Below, in pieces: positions 54,366 through 61,611 of a stretch of DNA of 64,000 bases; position 1 is the first letter of the stretch; each line of letters opens with the position of its first letter. Position numbers and translations under genes: made by a program. The stretch is from Candidatus Desulfarcum epimagneticum. GTDB lineage: Bacteria; Desulfobacterota; Desulfobacteria; Desulfobacterales; CR-1. Location of the stretch: the NCBI GenBank assembly GCA_900659855.1, contig CAACVI010000002.1:1-64000 (forward strand), given 5' to 3'. The notes under the pieces were generated by a model. The model was not told the origin of the DNA, did not search any database, and saw only the letters and a list, made by a program, of their open reading frames with translations.

Positions 54366-55946
54366 CATCCCCCAAACCCCGATGGGCGATCCTTTAAATG
54401 TGTCTTTCCGGTAAAATATCTTGTCGTCCCAGGATTTGTTTTCTTCCCGGTCAAAAATTACCAGATGGCCCGTTTCGGCGCCGCATCGGTCCATGTATTG
54501 GAACGTCTGCTCAAGCCCTTCGGCAATCGTTTTTTCAAGGCTTTTGTAAAGTATTTTGAGTTCGATCACAATCCGTTTTTCGCCTTTGTCATGGGGCCAC
54601 ACGAGCAAAAGATCAGTCCGCCTTCTGCCAAGGCCGTATTCCCTGTATATGGACCCCCCGCCGTTTACGACGCGCTGCAAAAACGCCTGCAGGAGCAGTT
54701 GGGGGCCGGCTTCCTTGTAATCGAAGCGCTCGATCCACACTTCCGAGTTTTCCCTGAAAAACTGTTGAAATTTTTCCAGCAGTTTTTTCATTTCAATGAC
54801 GCCGTCTTTTGCGACATACCATGCCGGATCAAATCGCGGCGCCAGGTTTTCCTGGGTGATAAGGGTCAATTCCCTGGGGATGACCTCCATATACAGGGCG
54901 TTGGATATCACAAAGCCTTTGCCTGTTTTTTTGATAAGCCCCAGATCCACAAGATACTGAATGTCATCCCAAGCCATATTTTCCATCTCGGTTCCGGTGA
55001 GAATGGGAGAGATCACCCTTTTGACCCGATCTTCCTTTAATTTATCAAAGAGCTGGTCGATGTGGGTTTCCCTTCTTAAGATGATATTGTCCTTTGCGCG
55101 GGCGATCATCTCCGCCGTGACGGGAATGGACCGGTCCCGGCCCTCCTTCATATCAAAACATGCCTCATAGGCCAGGGCGTTGGTCAGCCAGGGCTGGCCC
55201 TGGGTCAAATCCCAGGCCAGATCAATGGCGTCATCATGAAATTTCTGTCCGGTTTCATCTGTGTGTATGTCATACAGGGTTTGAACCTCTTTTTTTGAAA
55301 AATCCCCCAGGCGCAGGGATTTGGCTTTGATGTTAAACGCGCTTCCGCCGGTGATGATCTCTTTTTGCCTCGAAGAATGAATCCTGTAATCCCTCACATC
55401 CCGAATTCCGCAAAGCACAATGCTTTGGGGAAACATGGCCGGGCGCTTGGCGTATCCGGCCCTGATCTGGCGAAGGACGGAAATCAGGGTGTCTCCTGTT
55501 AATGAGTCGATTTCATCCATCAGAAGAACAATGGGTTTGGCGCTTTCCATGGCCCACAGGGTCAACATTTCATTAAGCGCGGCGTCCTCTCCGCTTTCTT
55601 CGAGTATGTTTTTTTGATTTTCTTTAACAAAGCCGTCCTTTAAAAACAGCCGGGCCATGGTTCCCAGCTCGTTGAGGATGGCCCTGATTCCCCTTCTAAC
55701 ATCCTCTCTTGCGCCCTGGGCCGCCTCCACATTGATATACAGGCATTTGTATTTGCCTTCCTTGTTCAAGTAATCCATCAGGGCCAAAAGACACGTGGTT
55801 TTGCCGGTCTGGCGGGGCGCGTGGAGGACAAAGTATTTTTGCTGGTCTATTAAAGACAACATTTCCTCCAGGTTAAAACGCTCCAATGGCTCTATGCAGT
55901 AATGCCGCTCGCAAACGCTTGGCCCGGCTGTGTTGAAAAAACGCAT
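54363..55946 (-). CDS. AAA-type ATPase with C-terminal PD-(D/E)xK-like nuclease domain
   Basis: 527 residues. ATPase domain: Walker A HAPRQTGKTTCLLALMDYL (about 42-60), Walker B IVLLMDEIDSL (about 140), sensor-like VLCGIRDVRDYRIHS and a helical/winged-helix middle region (MAWDDIQYLVDLGLIKKTGK). The C-terminal region has RRRTDLLLVWPHD and RIVIELKILYKSL, which fits the D...ExK core of PD-(D/E)xK nucleases. This is the AAA_35-like/predicted ATPase plus DUF family spread among anaerobes. Function unknown; defence or mobile-element maintenance are candidates. It lies between two copies of the GC element/9-bp repeat pair. Confidence 0.8.
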   Translation of the reverse strand: MRFFNTAGPSVCERHYCIEPLERFNLEEMLSLIDQQKYFVLHAPRQTGKTTCLLALMDYLNKEGKYKCLYINVEAAQGAREDVRRGIRAILNELGTMARLFLKDGFVKENQKNILEESGEDAALNEMLTLWAMESAKPIVLLMDEIDSLTGDTLISVLRQIRAGYAKRPAMFPQSIVLCGIRDVRDYRIHSSRQKEIITGGSAFNIKAKSLRLGDFSKKEVQTLYDIHTDETGQKFHDDAIDLAWDLTQGQPWLTNALAYEACFDMKEGRDRSIPVTAEMIARAKDNIILRRETHIDQLFDKLKEDRVKRVISPILTGTEMENMAWDDIQYLVDLGLIKKTGKGFVISNALYMEVIPRELTLITQENLAPRFDPAWYVAKDGVIEMKKLLEKFQQFFRENSEVWIERFDYKEAGPQLLLQAFLQRVVNGGGSIYREYGLGRRRTDLLLVWPHDKGEKRIVIELKILYKSLEKTIAEGLEQTFQYMDRCGAETGHLVIFDREENKSWDDKIFYRKDTFKGSPIGVWGM

Positions 55947-55967
55947 GGGAAAAATCCTTTTTGATTA

Positions 55968-56124
55968 GGGTTCGCTCAAAAATTAGTTTACAATTTTGGG
56001 AGTTAAGTCGCCTGTCTGACAAGGCATGAAAACTTGAGGCATATCGGGATATGTCGAGTTTTCATAACGCAGTCAGACTGGATGAATTGGCTTCCAAAAT
56101 GTAAAGTTATTTTTGAGCGAGCCC
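55968..56124. repeat. 157-bp near-perfect palindromic element
   Basis: The left end AGGGTTCGCTCAAAAATTAG continues TTTACAATTTTGG. The right end read in reverse complement is AGGGCTCGCTCAAAAATAAC then TTTACATTTTGG. The centre is also palindromic (CATGAAAACTTGAGGCATAT against ATATGTCGAGTTTTCATA). The whole element can form one long hairpin. Non-coding; differs from the family at 1-116 and 26366-26485. Confidence 0.85.
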
Positions 56125-56145
56125 TCAGGTTCCGACTTTCAACTC

Positions 56146-56250
56146 TACACGGGCGGCCACGGGGGGCCGCCCCTACAACCCAATAAACTCTATGAACTCC
56201 ACAAACCAGATAAACTCTATAACCCAATAAACCCCATAAACTCAAAGAAA
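56146..56250. repeat. Second GC element followed by 9-bp tandem repeats
   Basis: CGGGCGGCCACGGGGGGCCG followed by CCCCTAC is an inverted-repeat GC element. After it come AATAAACTC, TATGAACTC, CACAAACCA, GATAAACTC, TATAACCC, AATAAACCCC, ATAAACTC. Same composition and order as 54273-54365. Between 56250 and 56408 nothing is recognised. Confidence 0.7.
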
Positions 56251-56408
56251 ATTTTTACTTTTTCCGATTTTTTTCGTCTGATGGCAGACCTCTCCTGTAT
56301 GATCCGGGGATATGGATTGTTCAGCTGACTCTATGCGCTGTGCCGCAGCGGCGTCTGCCCCTTTCTCCGGTTGATTCGTTTCAATCTCTTTTGCGGGATC
56401 GTCTCCTC

Positions 56409-56603
56409 TCAAAATTCAAAAACGTCATCGCGCAGTTTTCGATTCGAGTCTATTGCCTGCAATCCCAGCAATAATTGCGGAATTTTATCACGGGAATGAA
56501 GATCAATTTCAATGTCTGAAATGGGGACCTGGTCAATTTTCAGTTGCATTTCTGTGATTTTTCGCATAACATTTTTTCTGAAGATTTTTCGGATTTTACT
56601 CAT
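56409..56603 (-). pseudogene. Possible remnant of an ISNCY-type transposase N terminus
   Basis: 64-residue frame: MSKIRKIFRKNVMRKITEMQ, then IEIDLHSRDKIPQLLLGLQA and IDSNRKLRDDVFEF. The SRDDIPQLL.GLQ.I...RE.VF pattern occurs near the start of ISNCY-family transposases. The frame ends before the catalytic domain, so it is a fragment. It could be a small unrelated gene. Confidence 0.4.
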
Positions 56604-56782
56604 AAGGCGCGATTGTGAGGAATCGCGCTGAATTCACTATTTTTCATTGAATACAAAAATTTATATAATGAATATGGGTCCTTTATGCAAGTGATAAATT
56701 CATAAACCCGAGAAATCTTTAATCTAAAAAAAGTTACGGCGCATTGGAATTATCCAAATTTTCACTTTCCGTTCAGGCGCTG

Positions 56783-56788
56783 TATAAT
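56783..56788 (+). promoter_or_regulatory. Perfect -10 hexamer upstream of the tandem ATPase genes
   Basis: TATAAT at 56783-56788, 44 bp before the first ATPase ATG. The -35 region is weak (TTTCAC 17 bp upstream). GGGGAAATACC immediately before the ATG provides the ribosome-binding site. The stretch 56604-56782 is AT-rich and has no other feature. Confidence 0.5.
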
Positions 56789-56832
56789 AAAAGATTCAAA
56801 AAAAGAGTTTTATCATTACCCGGGGAAATACC

Positions 56833-58542
56833 ATGAAAATTTATTTAAAAGAAAAAATAGGCAACCCGGCCCTTTTCACTGGAAGAAAAAGAGAGCTGGA
56901 CTCTTTGCTGAAATGGGTGGAGGGGATTAAGCCGGAAATATCCAAAAGCAAAGCCATTATTTCCCGCAGGAAAACCGGGAAATCGGCTTTAATGCAGCGG
57001 CTTTTCAATATCATATTTCACCAAAGCGGCCAGGTGGTTCCTTTTTATTTTGAAATACGGGAAACGCCTCAATGGATAGGCGGATTTGCCAGGGAATTTT
57101 TTTTCACATTCGTAAGCCAATATATTGCCTTTAAATCAAGAAAGCCCGAATACCTGAAATATCGAAATAATTATGATCTGTTAATTAAAGCGGCGAAAAA
57201 AGAGGGGCTCGATCATTTGACTCGACATATCGAAGATTTCGAATATTCCGAAAACAGGGAATATTTTGACGAATTGTGGGAAATAGCCCGGGAGGCCCCA
57301 AGAATCATAGCCCAATACAAAGACGAGCGCGTTCTCCAGATGATTGACGAATTCCAGTTCATAAACAGATATATTTTCAGGGATAAAGCATGCAAAGATC
57401 GCTTATCGGAGCTTGCCGGAAGCTACCTGCATACTTGCGAATACAAAAATGCTCCCATGCTCGTATCCGGGAGCTGGGTGGGATGGCTGATGGAGGATCT
57501 GCAAAAAATGCTGCCCGGCAGATTCATTATTGACGATTTCGGCAATATGCCTAAAAATGAAGCCATTGAGATGGCGCTCAATTATTCCGAAATTATGCAG
57601 GTTCCCACAAATTATGACAATGCATGCGTCATCGCGGAACTGACGGAAGGAAACCCTTTTTATATCAGTTCCCTTTTTCAGTCTGTTTACAGAGATAAAG
57701 ATTTCACCGCAGAGCAGGGAATAATCGATGTTCTTGATTTCGAAACCCGCCACAAAAGCGGCGCCATACGCGGGACATGGATGGAATATATACTTTCCGC
57801 TACTGACAGGATAAACGATATAAACGGAAAGAAAATGATTTTATATATTTGTCAAAAGAAAGAAGTCACCCGGGATGAAATAGCGGAAGCTCTGAAAATT
57901 GATGTGAAAAACGGAGAATTGGAAAAACGACTCAAAGCTTTTGTCAAAGCCGATATAATCAGCCAGAGCAGCAGTATCAAGTATCATGCTGTCAGGGATA
58001 ATATATTCGACAAAGTATTCAGGGGTTTTTATCAGGAAGAGATAGACAATTTCAATCCGGAAAAAATAAAAGACGAATACAAAGCCTTGTATAAAGAAGT
58101 ATTGGGGAGATTCAACAAATACAAAGGCGAGTTTTCCGAATATGTCATCATGAATCGCCTCAAACATCGGGCATACAAGCAGAACGATCTTTATATATCC
58201 ATGATGAAAAATCTGCCCGATGATTTTCAGTTTGCAGAGTATTTCACCATATGGTCATACAGCGCCTCTCCCGCTCATAAAAAAGAACTGCAGGTGGATG
58301 TGTTTGCCAAAGCGACTGATGACCAATACGCCCTTATCGGCGAAGTGAAAAACAGGAAGAAAAAATTCTCCCTGACAGAGGCCAAAGCTTTTTTCGCAAA
58401 AGCTTCGGAAGTCAAAGAACTGGAGACTCTTGAAAAGGTTGTTTTTTTTGTTTTTTCCACCGCGGGCTTTTACAAAACCGCCATTGATTTTTTTAAGGAT
58501 AACGGGATCGCGTGGAGCGCCGACAAACGATTTTTTGAGTAG
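56833..58542 (+). CDS. Archaeal-type ATPase with C-terminal nuclease-like domain (tandem copy 1)
   Basis: 569 residues. N-terminal FTGRKRELDSLLKWVEG and Walker A ISRRKTGKSALMQRL (about 43-57) are typical of ATPase_2/COG1672-like STAND-related ATPases. Walker B is ERVLQMIDEFQFINRY (about 158-173). AELTEGNPFYISSLFQSVYR is the sensor-2/GNP-type motif. A winged-helix stretch (ICQKKEVTRDEIAEALKI) follows. The C-terminal 80 residues (KKELQVDVFAKATDDQYALI, GEVKNRKKKFSLTEA) fit a PD-(D/E)xK fold (DUF234-like). Function unknown. It is followed 9 bp later by a near-identical copy. Confidence 0.82.
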   Translation: MKIYLKEKIGNPALFTGRKRELDSLLKWVEGIKPEISKSKAIISRRKTGKSALMQRLFNIIFHQSGQVVPFYFEIRETPQWIGGFAREFFFTFVSQYIAFKSRKPEYLKYRNNYDLLIKAAKKEGLDHLTRHIEDFEYSENREYFDELWEIAREAPRIIAQYKDERVLQMIDEFQFINRYIFRDKACKDRLSELAGSYLHTCEYKNAPMLVSGSWVGWLMEDLQKMLPGRFIIDDFGNMPKNEAIEMALNYSEIMQVPTNYDNACVIAELTEGNPFYISSLFQSVYRDKDFTAEQGIIDVLDFETRHKSGAIRGTWMEYILSATDRINDINGKKMILYICQKKEVTRDEIAEALKIDVKNGELEKRLKAFVKADIISQSSSIKYHAVRDNIFDKVFRGFYQEEIDNFNPEKIKDEYKALYKEVLGRFNKYKGEFSEYVIMNRLKHRAYKQNDLYISMMKNLPDDFQFAEYFTIWSYSASPAHKKELQVDVFAKATDDQYALIGEVKNRKKKFSLTEAKAFFAKASEVKELETLEKVVFFVFSTAGFYKTAIDFFKDNGIAWSADKRFFE

Positions 58543-58551
58543 GGAAATACC

Positions 58552-60261
58552 ATGAAAATTTATTTAAAAGAAAAAATAGGCAACCCGGCCTTTTTCACGG
58601 GAAGAAAAAGAGAGCTGGACTCTTTGCTGAAATGGGTGGAGGGGATTAAGCCGGAAATATCCAAAAGCAAAGCCATTATTTCCCGCAGGAAAACCGGGAA
58701 ATCGGCTTTAATGCAGCGGCTTTTCAATATCATATTTCACCAAAGCGGCCAGGTGGTTCCTTTTTATTTTGAAATACGGGAAACACCTCAATGGATAGGC
58801 GATTTTGCCAGGGAGTTTTTTTTCACATTCATAAGTCAATATATCGCGTTTAAATCCAGAAGTCCTGGATACCTCAATTATATTAATGATTATGACACAT
58901 TAATCGACGCCGCGAAAAAAGAGGGTCTGGATTTTCTGGTTAAACACATCGAACATTTTGAAAGCCAGGAAAAAAGAGAATATTTTGACACATTGTGGCA
59001 TATAGCAAGAGAGGCCCCCCGATCCATAGCCCAATACAAAGACGAGCGCGTTCTCCAGATGATTGACGAATTCCAGTTCATAAACAGATATATTTTCAGG
59101 GATAAAGCATGCAAAGATCGCTTATCGGAGCTTGCCGGAAGCTACCTGCATACTTGCGAATACAAAAATGCTCCCATGCTCGTATCCGGGAGCTGGGTGG
59201 GATGGCTGATGGAGGATCTGCAAAAAATGTTGCCCGGCAGATTCATTATTGACGATTTCGGCAATATGCCTAAAAATGAAGCCATTGAGATGGCGCTCAA
59301 TTATTCCGAAATTATGCAGGTTCCCACAAATTATGACAATGCATGCGTCATCGCGGAACTGACGGAAGGAAACCCTTTTTATATCAGTTCCCTTTTTCAG
59401 TCTGTTTACAGAGATAAAGATTTCACCGCAGAGCAGGGAATAATCGATGTTCTTGATTTCGAAACCCGCCACAAAAGCGGCGCCATACGCGGGACATGGA
59501 TGGAATATATACTTTCCGTTACTGACAGGATAAACGATATAAACGGAAAGAAAATGATTTTATATATTTGTCAAAAGAAAGAAGTCACCCGGGATGAAAT
59601 AGCGGAAGCTCTGAAAATTGATGTGAAAAACGGAGAATTGGAAAAACGACTCAAAGCTTTTGTAAAAGCCGATATAATCAGCCAGAGCAGCAGTATCAAG
59701 TATCATGCTGTCAGGGATAATATATTCGACAAAGTATTCAGGGGTTTTTATCAGGAAGAGATAGACAATTTTAATCCGGAAAAGATAAAAGACGAATACA
59801 AAGCCTTGTATAAAGAAGTATTGGGGAGATTCAACCAATACAAAGGGGAATTTTCCGAATATGTGATCATGAATCGCCTCAAACATCGGGCATACAAGCA
59901 GAACGATCTTTATATATCCATGATGAAAAACCTGCCCGATGATTTTCAGTTTGCAGAGTATTCCACTATATGGTCATACAGCGCCTCTCCCGCTCATAAA
60001 AAAGAACTGCAGGTGGATGTTTTTGCCAAAGCGACTGATGACCAATACGCCCTTATCGGCGAAGTGAAAAACAGGAAGAAAAAATTCTCCCTGACAGAGG
60101 CCAAAGCTTTTTTCGCAAAAGCTTCGGAAGTCAAAGAACTGGAGATTCTTGACAAAGTTCTTTTTTTTGTTTTTTCCGCCGCGGGCTTTTACAAAACCGC
60201 CATTGATTTTTTTAAGGATAACGGGATCGCGTGGAGCGCCGACAAACGGTTCCTGGAATAA
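58552..60261 (+). CDS. Archaeal-type ATPase with C-terminal nuclease-like domain (tandem copy 2)
   Basis: 569 residues, same length as copy 1 and nearly identical outside residues about 79-157. There copy 1 reads RKPEYLKYRNNYDLLIKAAK and copy 2 RSPGYLNYINDYDTLIDAAK, and copy 1 DFEYSENREYFDELWEIARE against HFESQEKREYFDTLWHIARE. Walker A and B, GNP motif and the DVFA...EVKNRK nuclease-like end are intact in both. The unit length is 1719 bp and includes GGAAATACC before each ATG. Both copies are open, so both are likely expressed from one promoter. Confidence 0.82.
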   Translation: MKIYLKEKIGNPAFFTGRKRELDSLLKWVEGIKPEISKSKAIISRRKTGKSALMQRLFNIIFHQSGQVVPFYFEIRETPQWIGDFAREFFFTFISQYIAFKSRSPGYLNYINDYDTLIDAAKKEGLDFLVKHIEHFESQEKREYFDTLWHIAREAPRSIAQYKDERVLQMIDEFQFINRYIFRDKACKDRLSELAGSYLHTCEYKNAPMLVSGSWVGWLMEDLQKMLPGRFIIDDFGNMPKNEAIEMALNYSEIMQVPTNYDNACVIAELTEGNPFYISSLFQSVYRDKDFTAEQGIIDVLDFETRHKSGAIRGTWMEYILSVTDRINDINGKKMILYICQKKEVTRDEIAEALKIDVKNGELEKRLKAFVKADIISQSSSIKYHAVRDNIFDKVFRGFYQEEIDNFNPEKIKDEYKALYKEVLGRFNQYKGEFSEYVIMNRLKHRAYKQNDLYISMMKNLPDDFQFAEYSTIWSYSASPAHKKELQVDVFAKATDDQYALIGEVKNRKKKFSLTEAKAFFAKASEVKELEILDKVLFFVFSAAGFYKTAIDFFKDNGIAWSADKRFLE

Positions 60262-60328
60262 AAACCGCGACGATTCAGCCTGTTTTCATCTGTTTCCATA
60301 AAACTCAATTCAATAAACTCGTAAATTT

Positions 60329-61576
60329 TTATGTTTCGCGATTTTTTTTGGCTTGGAGATATGTTTCAATATTGGAATTGATATGTCTCGAGTCTTCCGC
60401 TCTCATGGCTTTCCACAGCGTGATGAAATTCCCGGCGCTCAGGCTGGAAACCATCATCAGGGGGCTTTTGAAGCATTTGGTGATGATTTTTCCAAGAAGC
60501 CAAAGTCCGCCCCCGGAAGGGGCCTTTGCCGGAGGAGAGGACGATGGCGCGAAACGCCCGGCGTCCCGGATTTCCGCCCATTCATCCCTCAATGCCCGGA
60601 CCTCTTCGGCCACCTCATGAAAGGAGCCTTGCCATTCTTTTTCCATCCGCTCAAAGTCCCGGTTGCGCTCCGTCAGGGAAATATGGGTGATTTCGTATCG
60701 ATCCCGCAGTTCCTGGAAAGAAGAAAGATACAAAAGATCGGCTTTTTTTAGTTCGGCATGGACGCCGGCCATGATTTCGGCGCATTTCTTTTCATAGCCT
60801 TTCTCAGCCATTTTCAGGGCCGCATAGGCGTCTTTGACCGGTTGAGAGATGCCCTCGGCGTTTTCCAGGGCCGCGTCATCAAAAATGTGGCGCCGGAGGC
60901 CGCCGTGCAGAAAATTTTCGATGTCCGGGGCCGCTTCTTCCATGTCCACAGGAAATGAGAGGTCGAATGTCTGCTCTATTTTTTTAACCACCTCTTTCCA
61001 GTTGTTCAGAAGACTTTCATATGAAACGAAAATTCGGTTTTTTCCCCGCGTGGCCTTTTCCGCTTCCAGCATGTATCTGAGCCACAAAAGATATGATTTG
61101 CCGAGGGGAAATTCTTCTTTTTCAGAAAGAGACGCCGCCGCTTCCATGGGATTCCGGACCATGATCAGATAAAGGGGGCGGGCCTTTATTTCATCCAGGA
61201 TATTTTGCCACAGGGAAGCCAGACGGCAGATGAGAGGGTCTTTGACAGCCCACAGGGGGGCGTCCATGAAATCCCGCTCTATTATATTCAAAATATGCTG
61301 TTTGTGGGATAAAACAGGAAAAGCCGCCTGCCAGCCATCCGGAAGGGGACATATGTCGTCAAACCCCGAATAAAGATTGTCCAGGAGCTTTTCGTTTTCT
61401 CTTGTGATTTCGGAGTTCTGCCAGCAACCGAAAATGTGGCGCCGGTCGGCGGGAATCATTTTTCCCTTTCCCAAGTCAACCCCCAGGAGATTCAGGGTCC
61501 GGGTGAGTGCGAACGCCCCGCTTTCGGGCGCGCCGAGAATGATCAAAGCGTTATGTTCGAGGTTTGATTTTGTCAT
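60329..61576 (-). CDS. Sulfotransferase family protein
   Basis: 415 residues. N-terminal sulfotransferase domain: ALIILGAPESGAFALTRTLN (PAPS 5' loop, though the usual SGT is SGA), PLWAVKDPLICRLASLWQNI, LIMVRNPMEAAASLSEKEEF, IFVSYESLLNNWKEVVKKIE. A long helical middle (about 245-345, KMAEKGYEKKCAEIMAGVHA) and a basic, amphipathic C terminus follow. It has the same overall design as the sulfotransferase at 52919-54226: sulfotransferase, coiled coil, basic tail. It is downstream of the chimeric gene on the same strand, 35 bp away. Confidence 0.8.
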   Translation of the reverse strand: MTKSNLEHNALIILGAPESGAFALTRTLNLLGVDLGKGKMIPADRRHIFGCWQNSEITRENEKLLDNLYSGFDDICPLPDGWQAAFPVLSHKQHILNIIERDFMDAPLWAVKDPLICRLASLWQNILDEIKARPLYLIMVRNPMEAAASLSEKEEFPLGKSYLLWLRYMLEAEKATRGKNRIFVSYESLLNNWKEVVKKIEQTFDLSFPVDMEEAAPDIENFLHGGLRRHIFDDAALENAEGISQPVKDAYAALKMAEKGYEKKCAEIMAGVHAELKKADLLYLSSFQELRDRYEITHISLTERNRDFERMEKEWQGSFHEVAEEVRALRDEWAEIRDAGRFAPSSSPPAKAPSGGGLWLLGKIITKCFKSPLMMVSSLSAGNFITLWKAMRAEDSRHINSNIETYLQAKKNRET

Positions 61577-61611
61577 CGTTGTTCCCTGCCAGATTTAATA
61601 AGGCTGTTTTT

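Noticed and set aside
54227-54454. N-terminal extension of the sulfotransferase frame
   Set aside because: The extra 76 residues translate the 9-bp tandem repeats and a GC element (EFVEFFGFVELIEF type) and run into the end of the next gene; the domain begins at 54226.
56003-56245. 80-residue minus-strand frame
   Set aside because: It translates the palindromic element and the 9-bp repeats; no protein family.
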